From Corynebacterium halotolerans (GTDB lineage Bacteria > Actinomycetota > Actinomycetes > Mycobacteriales > Mycobacteriaceae): a stretch of DNA of 64,000 nt. The stretch is from the NCBI RefSeq assembly GCF_001056295.1, contig NZ_JVMD01000020.1, forward strand, positions 1 to 64,000, in the 5' to 3' direction. The notes beneath the pieces were generated by a model. It ran no database searches. It saw nothing but the letters and a program-made list of their open reading frames with translations, and was not told the DNA's origin. Made by a program: the position numbers and the translations under genes. Shown piece by piece: positions 1 to 8,179 of the stretch. How positions within the stretch are numbered: position 1 is the first letter of the stretch; each line of letters begins with the position of its first letter.

Positions 1-170
1 GCGACGATGAGCACGACGACCCGGACCACCACCGCAACCACCACGCCCACCCACCCGACAACGGTGGGCGGGACACACCGGACTCCGTAGACCAGCCCGA
101 TCAGGCCGATCGGGATGGTGGCGCCGGCGGCCAGCAGGGGCTTCGTCGCCCCAATCTGCCGAGCGGGCAT
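1..170 (-). CDS. Partial hydrophobic membrane protein, cut by the left window edge
   Basis: A reading frame opens at an ATG at 170 and runs off the window at position 1, giving about 56 codons. After a short polar start (MPARQIGATKP) the peptide is almost entirely hydrophobic, with two predicted membrane helices, the second a Val-rich run ending at the edge. No family can be named. It is divergent from the HNH gene starting near 242. No clear ribosome binding site is seen, so the start is tentative. Confidence 0.35.
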   Translation of the reverse strand, partial: MPARQIGATKPLLAAGATIPIGLIGLVYGVRCVPPTVVGWVGVVVAVVVRVVVLIV

Positions 171-241
171 CGCCCAACAAGCCCGCCGATCAGGAGGCCC
201 CGCCGCGGAAGAGGTGGGTCACCGAACGCGCCGATGATGCG

Positions 242-1825
242 TTGGCCTGCCTGGCCCGTGAGCGCAACATCGCCGAGGTCGACATGGCCATCGCCTGCAC
301 ACCCGACGGTGGCACCGACGTCGATTCCCACGCCGCGACCATCGCCACCCGCATCGGTGCGGGCAAGGCCCGGGCGATGCAGTACTGCGATGTCGGGGTG
401 ATGCTCCACCGCATGCCCCGCATCCGGGACTTCTGTGCCGGCGGTGTGGTGCCGTTCCAGCACCTGGTGAAAATCGCCGCCGCCATCATCGCCGTCACCG
501 ACGACCACCTCCCGGAAGTAGAAACCCGGTTCCTGGAGTACCTCACGCCCCGCCGGGACTTCCAGGCCCTGCCGGGCATCAGGGTCTTCGCCCGGCACCT
601 GGCCCGCATCGTCGAGGAGGTCGAACCGATCTCCACCCCACCCGACGACGACGCAGAACAACCGGCCTCGGAGGGGTACGTCGCCGACCGCGACGCACCC
701 GGTGACCATGGGTGCCTGGAGGTGGTGTTGCGCAAGGACCGGCTGGCCGAGTTCGACGCCACCGTCCGCGCCATCCGCGACACCAAACTCAACGCCGGGG
801 AGACCTGCACCCTCGCCGATGCGCTGATGCACCTGTGCCGAGGAGACCATGGTGGGGCGAACGTCACGCTCAATGTGTATGCCGATGGTGCTGCCGCCGA
901 TGAAGGGGAGCTTCGGTTGTGGTTGGACGGTGCCGGGTGGTTGCCGACCTACGTGACAAAGCAGTGGTTGGAGCGCGCCACTGCGGTGCGGTTGTCGGGT
1001 GATTCGGTCACGGGTGGGTATGTGCCCACTGAGGCGCAGAAGGCCAGGGTGCGGGGCCGTGATGGTGGGTGCCGGTTTCCGGGGTGTTCGGTGCCGGCGG
1101 ATAGGTGCCAGATCGATCATGTGGTCAACTACGACCCGAACCTGGACCACGCCGGATTGGTGGATAACCCGCTGTTCAACACCGCGGGCCAGGGGCATGA
1201 TCACTGCGGCCACGGTCACGGCGACCATGCCGGCTGCGGCCACGACCATGCCCACAGCGACCATGACCATGAGCATGCCGGTGGGTTCGTCGCCGGCAAT
1301 GCGGCCAATGGGTTGGGTGTGACGGCGACGTGGAACCTGCAGTGCCTGTGCCAGCACCACCACAACCTCAAGACCAGCAGGCATTGGCATGCGGTGATGC
1401 ATGAGGATGGGTCGGTGACGTGGTCCGATCACACCGGTGAGGTGCAGGCGACGACGGTGCCGCATGGGCCGATCGCCCACATCAAACGCCAGACCTTCGA
1501 TCAGCGGGCCGCCAGGTTGGCGAAGACCATCCGGGCCGACAACGACAAGCGCATGCGCGCGGCGGCGGAAGCGCGGGAGGCGATGGAGAAGGCCGAAGTT
1601 GATGCGGCCTTGCGGGAGCACGCCAGGAAAACCGCGAAGTATGAGCGGGAGATGGAGGAGTTTGTTGCCGGGCCGTTGAACTCGAACGATCCGGTGGTGG
1701 CGGCGGATGCGCGGGCGGTGGTCGATGCGACCGATGATGGGTGGCCGTGCATGGGCGACGATGGCCTGGACTCTGTGCCGGAGGCGCCGCGGCCGTTGGG
1801 GCCGGACCCCACGGTGCCGTTTTGA
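242..1825 (+). CDS. DUF222/13E12-type HNH endonuclease with a histidine-rich insertion
   Basis: About 527 residues, typical length for the DUF222 (13E12 repeat) plus C-terminal HNH proteins that are multi-copy in corynebacteria and mycobacteria; their role is unproven. The HNH zinc-nuclease core starts near residue 276 (GGCRFPGC, then CQIDHV) and ends with WNLQCLCQHHHNLK. Between these halves lies an unusual His/Gly/Asp/Cys-rich stretch of about 35 residues (GHGHGDHAGCGHDHAHSDHD). The only in-frame start is TTG at 242, without a good ribosome binding site, although the frame is open upstream to 11. The true 5' end may therefore be truncated, frameshifted or misplaced. The C-terminal tail is charged and Ala/Arg-rich. 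Confidence 0.8.
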   Translation: MACLARERNIAEVDMAIACTPDGGTDVDSHAATIATRIGAGKARAMQYCDVGVMLHRMPRIRDFCAGGVVPFQHLVKIAAAIIAVTDDHLPEVETRFLEYLTPRRDFQALPGIRVFARHLARIVEEVEPISTPPDDDAEQPASEGYVADRDAPGDHGCLEVVLRKDRLAEFDATVRAIRDTKLNAGETCTLADALMHLCRGDHGGANVTLNVYADGAAADEGELRLWLDGAGWLPTYVTKQWLERATAVRLSGDSVTGGYVPTEAQKARVRGRDGGCRFPGCSVPADRCQIDHVVNYDPNLDHAGLVDNPLFNTAGQGHDHCGHGHGDHAGCGHDHAHSDHDHEHAGGFVAGNAANGLGVTATWNLQCLCQHHHNLKTSRHWHAVMHEDGSVTWSDHTGEVQATTVPHGPIAHIKRQTFDQRAARLAKTIRADNDKRMRAAAEAREAMEKAEVDAALREHARKTAKYEREMEEFVAGPLNSNDPVVAADARAVVDATDDGWPCMGDDGLDSVPEAPRPLGPDPTVPF

Positions 1826-1968
1826 TGGGAGCGGTGCTGGTCGCGGCGTTTCGATTGGGCCACCTCACCGCCTCTCGAGAACCAGCCGCGCCCCAAAGCC
1901 GACCGCACCGCGACGACGCCCCACCCCGAACCACACAGAACCGCACCACACAATCAGGCCCGCTCAAG

Positions 1969-1987
1969 AAAGGTTAGGCTATGGTTC
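1969..1987. promoter_or_regulatory. Candidate DtxR-type iron box
   Basis: The 19-bp site AAAGGTTAGGCTATGGTTC matches the DtxR/IdeR consensus TTAGGTTAGCCTAACCTAA well in the left half (7 of 9) and poorly in the right half (4 of 9). It lies directly before the start of the siderophore-interacting protein, where a bound repressor would block transcription. Iron control of this family is known in corynebacteria; binding here is inference. Confidence 0.4.
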
Positions 1988-1991
1988 GTTC

Positions 1992-2798
1992 ATGGCTCGC
2001 ATCATTTCCACGTTCACCGTGACCGCGTCCGACCGGATCTCGCCGACCATGCAGCGGGTGACCTTCGACGTTTCGGACATCGCCCCCTTCGCCGAGAACC
2101 CGCACACGGACGCGTACGTGAAACTCCTCTTCGACACCGCCGATGCGGCAACCCCGGCACCCGACGCCGCCCCGACCATGCGCACCTACACCGTGCACTC
2201 CATCGACGCGGAAGCCGGCACGCTCGCCATCGACTTCGCGCTGCACGGCGACGGCGACACCCCCGGCATCGCCTCCGCCTGGGCCGTCGACGCCCGCCCC
2301 GGCGACATCATCGACGCCCGGGGCCCCGGAGGCGCCTACTCCCCCGACCCCGCCGCCGCCCACCACCTCATCTGCGGCGACGCCACCGCAATCCCCGCCA
2401 TCGCCGCGGCCGTCCGGGCACTTCCCGCCGACGCCACCGCCGACGTCGTCGTCGAAGCACCCGACTACGCCGACGTCGACCTCATCCCCAACCACCCCGG
2501 CGCATCGATCACGCACGTCACCCCGGCGCACGGACCCGACGCCGCTCCCGGGGACGCGCTGGTCGAAATGACCACGGCGATCGTCGGAAAGCTCGCTTCC
2601 CGCCCCACCCACGACCCCGCCGGCATCCAGGTCTTCGTCCACGGCGAAGCCCACGCGGTGATGAAGCGCATCCGCCCGATGCTCAAGGACGCCGGCATCC
2701 CCGTCCGGGGCGCGTCGATCTCGGGCTACTGGCGCGTCGGCCGCACCGAAGAGGGATTCCGCACGTGGAAGAAGGAAAACCGGCCCGCCGACGACTGA
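1992..2798 (+). CDS. Siderophore-interacting protein (FAD-binding ferric-siderophore reductase family)
   Basis: 268 residues. The N-terminal FAD-binding beta-barrel carries the flavin motif MRTYTVHS near residue 66. The C-terminal SIP domain ends with the family signature GYWRVGRTEEGF. Such proteins reduce ferric siderophores in the cytosol to release iron. The ATG at 1992 is chosen because it begins a typical family N-terminus (MARIISTFTV); a competing ATG at 1981 is in another frame and stops quickly. AGAAAGG at 1967 may serve as ribosome binding site but is far away. A DtxR-like box overlaps the leader. No siderophore transporter is adjacent. The gene converges on the sortase operon. Confidence 0.88.
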   Translation: MARIISTFTVTASDRISPTMQRVTFDVSDIAPFAENPHTDAYVKLLFDTADAATPAPDAAPTMRTYTVHSIDAEAGTLAIDFALHGDGDTPGIASAWAVDARPGDIIDARGPGGAYSPDPAAAHHLICGDATAIPAIAAAVRALPADATADVVVEAPDYADVDLIPNHPGASITHVTPAHGPDAAPGDALVEMTTAIVGKLASRPTHDPAGIQVFVHGEAHAVMKRIRPMLKDAGIPVRGASISGYWRVGRTEEGFRTWKKENRPADD

Positions 2799-2830
2799 AT
2801 CGCAGACGGGCCGGAGACGATGCGCGGAGG

Positions 2831-3514
2831 CTAAGCCCCCATGCCGCCGTCATCCTCCACGCGGTCGAACTGATACCCCACCACCGCGTTGTGCAGCGCC
2901 GGCGCATCGGGCTCGGCCGCGCGCAGACACGTCAGCAGCAGCAACCGCCCGGGGGTCGGCTCGCTGCCCCACACCTCGTCGTCGATGGCCAGGTCCTCCT
3001 TGGTCGGGGTGTGGAAATCCGTCGCCTTGTAGACCAGCCACTTGCTTCCCGACGCCTTCGTCCGCACGCGCAGCTCGTCCCCGATCTTGACGTTGAACTC
3101 CTGCTTCTCGGCATCGAAGACGTCGTCGAACACGCCGGGGATCCGCGTGTTGGCGTGGCCCGCCATGACGGCGACGTCCTTCTGGTCGGTCGACGGCAGG
3201 ACGTACGGCTTGTCATCCGCCGTGTAGAAGCAGACGTCCATCAGATGTACCGGGTCGAGACCGCGGTCGGTCATCGGGCACAGGTCCTCGACGACCGGCT
3301 CGCGCAGCCCGAGGGCGGGCAGAGTCATCTCCACCGGCATCGACTCCTCGATCGACACTTGCTCGGGCGTCGCCTGCGGCTTCTCGGAACCCGGGGCCGG
3401 AGGCGCCGGCGCGGGCGCGTCCGTCGAGCAGCCGGCGAGCAACGTCGGCACCGCGATCAACGCCGCGATGATGGCCGACCGCAACTTCGGTGCATGGGCT
3501 GACGAGGTGGGCAT
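2831..3514 (-). CDS. Class E/F-like sortase, predicted lipoprotein
   Basis: 227 residues. A signal peptide ends in a lipobox LLAGC (residues 25-29), so the enzyme is probably lipid-anchored rather than held by a transmembrane helix. The sortase core has the catalytic His in VMAGHAN (about H120) and the catalytic Cys in LLTCLR (about C196). The Arg that normally follows the Cys, before the final strand (R-x-N-V-V-V), is absent; the matching segment reads ALHNAVVGY. Two further cysteines (about 79 and 95) are conserved in the neighbouring sortase. Ribosome binding site GGAGGAG precedes the ATG. Last gene of a three-gene operon with a second sortase and a probable substrate. Confidence 0.8.
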   Translation of the reverse strand: MPTSSAHAPKLRSAIIAALIAVPTLLAGCSTDAPAPAPPAPGSEKPQATPEQVSIEESMPVEMTLPALGLREPVVEDLCPMTDRGLDPVHLMDVCFYTADDKPYVLPSTDQKDVAVMAGHANTRIPGVFDDVFDAEKQEFNVKIGDELRVRTKASGSKWLVYKATDFHTPTKEDLAIDDEVWGSEPTPGRLLLLTCLRAAEPDAPALHNAVVGYQFDRVEDDGGMGA

Positions 3515-3548
3515 GATGAACCTCTCCTCCGAAATACTCGGGGCGCCA

Positions 3549-4232
3549 TCAAGGCGCCGGGGCGTCGGCCAGGCCCGCGAAAGTCCAGCCGACGATGACG
3601 TTGTTCGTCGCCGGTGCGAACGGGTTGCGGGGTTGGATGCAGCTGATCGTCAGCATCCGCCCCGGCATGGGGCCATCGCCCCAGATCTCGGCGCTGCCGC
3701 CGAGCGACGGCTTTGCGACGTCATGGAAATCCGTCGCCCGGTACACCAGCCACCGGTCCCCGCCGGCGCGGGTGCGGACGAGCAACTCGTCGCCCTTCTC
3801 CACGGTGAAGGTGCCGGCGCGGCTGTCGTACAGGTCGTCGAACACCGCGGCCCGCCCGGCAGCGGCATGACCGGCGATCACCGACACATCCGGGGCGTCC
3901 GTGCCCGGCAACGAGTACGGACGGTCGGCGGCGACGTAGTAGCAGGCGGTGTCCAGGCGGGCGGGGTCGAGCGCGCCGTCCTCGAGCGGGCACGCCTCGG
4001 GATCGATGCCGGCGCGCAAGCCGAGGGCGGGGATGGCCAGCTCCACGGGTTCGGACGGCGCAACCGCCTCACGGGGCTGCGCCACCTCGACGTTCACCTC
4101 GACGCGGTCGGCGGGCGACCGCGATTCCGCGAACGGGCCGAACCCGAGGACGTGGGCGCCGGCCGCGAACGCGGCGACGACCACCAGCAGGACCGCGACA
4201 TCCATCACGCGGGTCCGCACCCTGCCGGTCAT
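3549..4232 (-). CDS. Class E/F-like sortase, membrane-anchored paralogue
   Basis: 227 residues, same length and layout as its downstream neighbour, but with an N-terminal transmembrane anchor (about residues 10-30) instead of a lipobox. Catalytic His lies in VIAGHAA and Cys in TISCIQPR. As in the paralogue, the usual Arg position before the last strand is not Arg (ATNNVIVGW). The paired cysteines in CPLEDG and TACYY match the other copy. It is 34 nt upstream of that copy and 18 nt downstream of the surface-protein gene, so one transcript is likely. It probably processes the adjacent PARTG-motif protein; this is inferred from context only. Confidence 0.78.
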   Translation of the reverse strand: MTGRVRTRVMDVAVLLVVVAAFAAGAHVLGFGPFAESRSPADRVEVNVEVAQPREAVAPSEPVELAIPALGLRAGIDPEACPLEDGALDPARLDTACYYVAADRPYSLPGTDAPDVSVIAGHAAAGRAAVFDDLYDSRAGTFTVEKGDELLVRTRAGGDRWLVYRATDFHDVAKPSLGGSAEIWGDGPMPGRMLTISCIQPRNPFAPATNNVIVGWTFAGLADAPAP

Positions 4233-4250
4233 CTCCGCACCTCCGCGGCG

Positions 4251-4730
4251 TCAGGCTTTGCGACGGCGCAGCGCGTACACGCCACCCGCCACCGAGACCA
4301 GGAGCACGCCTCCCGCAGCGGCCCACGCGGCATCGTTGTCGCCCGTTCGGGCGGGAACGCCGCGGTCACCCTTCTTCGGCTTCTCCTTCGGCTCGACGGG
4401 GCGGGCCTTCTCCACCGGAACCTTGGGCTTTTCCTTCGGGGATTCCGAGGGCTTGGACGTCTCCGTGGGCTTCGACGTCTCCGTGGGCTTCGACGTCTCG
4501 GTGGGCTTCGACGTCTCCGTTGGCTGGGACGTCTCCGTCGGCTGCGAGGTTTCCGTGGGCTGGGAGGTTTCCGTGGGGGTGGACGGATCGGGGGCCGCGC
4601 TGCTGGACTGGGCCTGGATCAGCGAACCGCCGTCGGCCGCATCCGCGAGGGCCGCCGGAGCGCCCATCGCCATCGCGCCCGAAGCGAGAATCGCCGCACC
4701 GGCCCACGCCGTCGTCTTCCTGACTTTCAT
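4251..4730 (-). CDS. Sortase-type surface protein with PTETS-repeat stalk and non-canonical PARTG sorting signal
   Basis: 159 residues. A signal peptide (about 1-31, ending APAALADA) is followed by a Pro/Thr/Ser stalk with seven six-residue repeats PTETS[Q/K] (residues 52-93) and a Lys/Pro/Glu-rich spacer. The C-terminus has the classic cell-wall sorting layout: motif PARTG (126-130), a hydrophobic helix and the tail RRRKA. PARTG in place of LPXTG resembles the LAXTG signals of class E sortases. The start at 4730 is chosen because GAGGAGAT sits just upstream and the signal peptide begins there. It has no globular domain, so it may act as a wall spacer or a scaffold for another factor. First gene of the sortase operon. 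Confidence 0.8.
   Translation of the reverse strand: MKVRKTTAWAGAAILASGAMAMGAPAALADAADGGSLIQAQSSSAAPDPSTPTETSQPTETSQPTETSQPTETSKPTETSKPTETSKPTETSKPSESPKEKPKVPVEKARPVEPKEKPKKGDRGVPARTGDNDAAWAAAGGVLLVSVAGGVYALRRRKA
4434..4577 (-). repeat. 18-bp tandem repeat encoding the PTETS stalk
   Basis: Seven in-frame copies of an 18-bp unit plus one degenerate unit (PSESPK) encode the stalk of the surface protein. The first three end in Gln and the last four in Lys, suggesting two rounds of expansion. Copy number may vary between strains. The length is a multiple of three, so changes would alter stalk length without a frameshift. Confidence 0.85.
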
Positions 4731-5116
4731 CGTGATCTCCTCACGTGTAAGTGGCCATTCACGCCACGACTGCGTCATGGGCCACGTCGTTGAGCAACTT
4801 CCACTTCAGGCTAACCGAGGAAATTCGATTCCCGGCCAAATGTTTTTTCTTCACCCCCAACAATTGTGATCGACACTGGTCATGCGTGAAAAATTGCCAC
4901 CCCTGCCAGTTTTTCGGACCATCCCCCACCCTCCGAACCGCCCCACGCTGCGCCGATAGGCCACGACGGCCCCGGTCACCCCCGGGACCTAAAACGCGGA
5001 TTTCACCGGTTCCGCGACTTTCAACATTCCGTAAAATGTAACGCGAATCGCACCCCTCGCGACACCGAAAAAACGTTAATCCGCTATCACTTTCACTATT
5101 TTCATGCCAAAATAAT
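4731..5116. other. AT-richer intergenic region with the surface-protein promoter
   Basis: No convincing gene is seen. Several stretches are far lower in G+C than the surroundings (for example 4840-4900 and 5020-5110). The half near 4730 must hold the promoter of the surface-protein/sortase operon. A partial DtxR-like match (minus strand, 4801-4819) and a short inverted repeat ACATT-N6-AATGT (5024-5039) are present. Function of the rest is unknown. Confidence 0.5.
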
Positions 5117-5145
5117 GGCCCGGGATCCGCGAGGGATCCCGGGCC
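5117..5145 (-). terminator. Rho-independent terminator of gatB
   Basis: Perfect 12-bp stem (GGCCCGGGATCC / GGATCCCGGGCC) with a 5-nt loop. On the minus strand it is followed by ATTATTTT and lies 21 nt past the gatB stop codon. Confidence 0.9.
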
Positions 5146-5152
5146 ACGGAGG

Positions 5153-5163
5153 CGTCGCAAAGC
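5153..5163 (-). repeat. GCTTTRCGACG motif copy between gatB stop and its terminator
   Basis: Minus-strand GCTTTGCGACG, 3 nt after the gatB stop. One of 11 copies of this 11-mer in the window; see findings. Confidence 0.7.
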
Positions 5164-5166
5164 GAA

Positions 5167-6675
5167 CTAGGCGAGCTTCTCGGCGATCAGCTGATTCACC
5201 TGCGCCGGGTCGGCCTTGCCGCGGGTGGCCTTCATGACCTGCCCGACGATCGCGCCGACGACCTTCTTGTTGCCCGCCTTGTACTTCTCCACGATGTCCG
5301 GATTCGCGGCCAGGGCCTCGTCGACGGCGGCCTCGATGGCGCCGTCGTCGCGGACGACCTCCAGGCCGCGGGCCTTGACCACCTCATCGACGTCGCCCTC
5401 GCCGGCCAGCACGCCGTCGACGGCCTGGCGGGCCAGCTTGTTGGTCAGCTTGCCCTCCTTGATCAGCGCCACGACGCGGGCGACCTGCGCCGGGGTGATC
5501 CCCAGCTCCGCCAGCTCCACGCCCCGGGCATTGGCCTGCTGCGACAGATAGGCGACCCACCAGGCGCGGGCCTCGTCCGGCGTCGCGCCCGCCTCGACGG
5601 TGTCCACGATCAGATCCAGCGCGCCGGCGTTGACCAGGTCGCGCATCTCCTCGTCCTTCAGGCCCCACTCCTCCTGGATGCGGGCGCGGCGGACCCACGG
5701 CAGCTCCGGCAGCGTCGCGCGGATCTCCTCGACCCACTCGCGCGGCGCGATGACCGGCGGCAGGTCCGGGTCGTTGAAGTAGCGGTAGTCCTCCGCGGTC
5801 TCCTTGATGCGGCCGGCCGACGTCGAACCGTCGGCCTCCTGGTAGTGGCGGGTCTCCTGGCGGATGGAACCGCCGTCGACGAGGACCTGCGCCTGGCGCT
5901 GCATCTCGTAGCGCACCGCCTGCTCGACGGACTTCAGCGAGTTGATGTTCTTCGTCTCGGTGCGGGTGCCGAACTCCTCCTGGCCGATCGGGCGCAGCGA
6001 CAGGTTGGAGTCGACGCGCATGGAACCCTGGTCCATCCGGGCATCGGACACGCCCAGGGCCTTGACCAGGTCGCGCAGCGCCGACACGTAGGCGCGGGCG
6101 ACCTCGGGGGCGCGCTCGCCGGCGCCGACGATCGGCTTGGTGACGATCTCGATCAGCGGCACGCCCGCCCGGTTGCAGTCCACCAGCGAGCGGGTCGCGC
6201 CGTGGATGCGGCCCGACGCGCCGCCCAGGTGAGTGAGCTTGCCGGTGTCCTCCTCCATGTGGGCGCGCTCGATCTCGATGCGCCACTCGGTGCCGTCGTC
6301 GAGGACGACGTCGAGGTGGCCGTCGTACGCGATCGGCTCGTCGTACTGGGAGATCTGGTAGTTCTTCGGCTGGTCCGGGTAGAAGTAGTTCTTCCGCGCG
6401 AAACGGGAGGACTCCGCGATCTCGCAGTTGAGCGCGAGGCCGATCTTGATGGCCCACTCGATGCCGGTCTTGTTCACCACGGGCAGCGCGCCCGGCAGGC
6501 CCAGGCTGCACGGGTCGACGTTGCTGTTCGGCGCGGCGCCGAAGTTGGCGGAGGAAGAGGAGAACATCTTGGTGTTCGTCGCGAGCTCGACGTGCACCTC
6601 CATGCCCATCACGGGGTCGAAGCGCTCGAGGACCTCGTCGTAGTCCATCAGATCATCAGCGTAAGCGGCGGTCAT
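5167..6675 (-). CDS. gatB: Aspartyl/glutamyl-tRNA(Asn/Gln) amidotransferase subunit B
   Basis: 502 residues, normal for GatB. The subunit binds misacylated tRNA and phosphorylates the glutamyl or aspartyl group, which GatA then amidates. The family signature [20 protein letters not shown] is near the start, followed by [15 protein letters not shown] and [19 protein letters not shown]; the C-terminal YqeY-like helical tail ends IAEKLA. The ATG at 6675 gives [19 protein letters not shown], like corynebacterial homologues; ATG at 6684 is a near alternative. gatCA lies 6 kb away, as in M. tuberculosis, so GatCAB is encoded at two sites. A strong terminator follows. Confidence 0.97.
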   Translation of the reverse strand: MTAAYADDLMDYDEVLERFDPVMGMEVHVELATNTKMFSSSSANFGAAPNSNVDPCSLGLPGALPVVNKTGIEWAIKIGLALNCEIAESSRFARKNYFYPDQPKNYQISQYDEPIAYDGHLDVVLDDGTEWRIEIERAHMEEDTGKLTHLGGASGRIHGATRSLVDCNRAGVPLIEIVTKPIVGAGERAPEVARAYVSALRDLVKALGVSDARMDQGSMRVDSNLSLRPIGQEEFGTRTETKNINSLKSVEQAVRYEMQRQAQVLVDGGSIRQETRHYQEADGSTSAGRIKETAEDYRYFNDPDLPPVIAPREWVEEIRATLPELPWVRRARIQEEWGLKDEEMRDLVNAGALDLIVDTVEAGATPDEARAWWVAYLSQQANARGVELAELGITPAQVARVVALIKEGKLTNKLARQAVDGVLAGEGDVDEVVKARGLEVVRDDGAIEAAVDEALAANPDIVEKYKAGNKKVVGAIVGQVMKATRGKADPAQVNQLIAEKLA

Positions 6676-6784
6676 GGGGGACATCGTACTAGTGGCCGGG
6701 TGGACCCGGGCACCCCGGGCCGGGCGGTGGACTACTCTTATCTCGTTGCCCGACCATTGCCGCCGACCATCAACGGGAGACCAG

Positions 6785-7336
6785 ATGACCCACGCCCACA
6801 CCGACGACAAGCCGACCTCGTCCCCGCGCAGGGGCCTGCTGGTCGGGATCGGGATCGCCATAGCCGTGATCGTGTCCGTCGCGGTGATCGCCTCGATGTT
6901 CGTCGGCAAGTCCAATGAAGGCTACGGGGCGGAGCTGCGGCCGCAGGACGTGCGGGATTCCCTGCCGGAGAAGCTGGCGGCGGGGTGGAAGCCCGACATG
7001 TGCTTCCCGATGATGGACAAGCCGCGCGGCCCGGGCACGCCCGAGGAGGATCTGCTCGCCATCAACTGCCTGCTCGACGACGGCTCGCCCAACGGCGTGT
7101 CCACGACGATGGTTTCCGACCAGAAGTTCGCGGAGTCGGTGAAGAACCCGGCGGAGGGCGTCGACATGGTCGACCTCGGCTCTTCCGCGGATGGCAGGCA
7201 CGAGTTGAGCTGGTTCTCCGGCACCGGCCTGATCTACGACGTCACGGAGCAGTCCGTGCTGCGCTTCGGCCCCTTCAAGGACCCCGACGCCGCCCGGACC
7301 TTCGCCGTGGAGCACGAACTGCTCGAAGCCGAGTAG
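6785..7336 (+). CDS. Small membrane-anchored protein of unknown function
   Basis: 183 residues: polar N-terminus, one transmembrane helix (about residues 19-42, [20 protein letters not shown]) and an extracytoplasmic domain of about 140 residues with two cysteines (MCFPMMDK and AINCLLDD) that could form a disulfide. No family recognised. ATG at 6785 has GGGAGA five bases upstream. Divergent from gatB with about 110 nt between, and followed after 18 nt by a methyltransferase on the same strand. Confidence 0.8.
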   Translation: MTHAHTDDKPTSSPRRGLLVGIGIAIAVIVSVAVIASMFVGKSNEGYGAELRPQDVRDSLPEKLAAGWKPDMCFPMMDKPRGPGTPEEDLLAINCLLDDGSPNGVSTTMVSDQKFAESVKNPAEGVDMVDLGSSADGRHELSWFSGTGLIYDVTEQSVLRFGPFKDPDAARTFAVEHELLEAE

Positions 7337-7354
7337 TCCGCGCAGCCCGCGCCC

Positions 7355-8179
7355 ATGCCCGGCCCCGACGAACATCCCCCGGTCCCGCCGACGTCGCGCG
7401 CGGCCATGCCCTCGTTCCGCGACCGCCTGCATCGCGCGGCCGGCGCGGGGGCGTTCGGGCATTTGCTTTCCGACGGCGACGCGGCACGCTACGACGACGT
7501 GCGACCCGGGTATCCGCCCGAGGTCGTGGCGCTGGCGCGCGGCCGCGACGTCCTCGACGTGGGCGCCGGCACCGGGAAGCTGACGGCCGCGCTGGCGGCC
7601 GCCGGGCATCGCGTCACCGCGGTCGAGCCCGGCGCGGAGATGCTCGCCACCTTGGGACGCGCCTGCCCCGGGGTCGCCCGGGTGCGCGGGACGGCCGAGG
7701 CCACGGGGTTGGCGGGCGGATCCTTCGACACGATCACCTGCGCGCAGACGTGGCACTGGGTCGACGTGCCGGCCGCGTCGGCGGAGTTCGCCCGACTGCT
7801 GCGCCCAGGGGGCCGCGTGGTGCTGACGTGGAACACCCTCGACGTCCGCGTGCCGTGGGTGCACCGCCTGACGCGCATCATGCACGCCGGCGACGTGCAG
7901 AAACCCGGGTTCGTGCCCGACGTCGCCCCTCCCCTGCGCATCACGGGCGAGCTGCGCTTGGAATGGGAGCAACGGCTGACGCCCGGGCAGATCGTCCTGC
8001 TCGCGCGCACCCGCTCGTATTGGCTGCGGTCGAAGCCCGCGACCCGCGAAAAAGTCGAGGCGAACCTCCGGTGGTATCTCCATGACCACCTGGGGTTCGC
8101 CCCGGGCGACGAGGTGGCGCTGCCCTACCGCAGCGACTCCTTCGTCGCGGAACCGATTCAGCCGAACAGCGCCCTTTAG
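7355..8179 (+). CDS. Class I SAM-dependent methyltransferase
   Basis: 274 residues. The Rossmann methyltransferase core carries motif [13 protein letters not shown] (about residue 67), the acidic end of strand 2 (VTAVEPG) and motif IV region [14 protein letters not shown], followed by [13 protein letters not shown]. The WHWVD motif is typical of the UbiE/TrmA-like family acting on small molecules; the substrate is unknown. No good ribosome binding site is seen for the ATG at 7355, and the ATG at 7406 (MPSFRDR) is an alternative. Its stop codon overlaps the pfkA stop by 4 bp on the opposite strand. Confidence 0.85.
   Translation: MPGPDEHPPVPPTSRAAMPSFRDRLHRAAGAGAFGHLLSDGDAARYDDVRPGYPPEVVALARGRDVLDVGAGTGKLTAALAAAGHRVTAVEPGAEMLATLGRACPGVARVRGTAEATGLAGGSFDTITCAQTWHWVDVPAASAEFARLLRPGGRVVLTWNTLDVRVPWVHRLTRIMHAGDVQKPGFVPDVAPPLRITGELRLEWEQRLTPGQIVLLARTRSYWLRSKPATREKVEANLRWYLHDHLGFAPGDEVALPYRSDSFVAEPIQPNSAL

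Noticed and set aside
4434..4577. CRISPR array
   Set aside because: The 18-bp units are contiguous with no spacers and encode an in-frame PTETS stalk.
5024..5039. Inverted repeat ACATT-N6-AATGT as a defined operator
   Set aside because: Arms of 5 bp in AT-rich DNA are too short to claim; mentioned only as part of the intergenic region.
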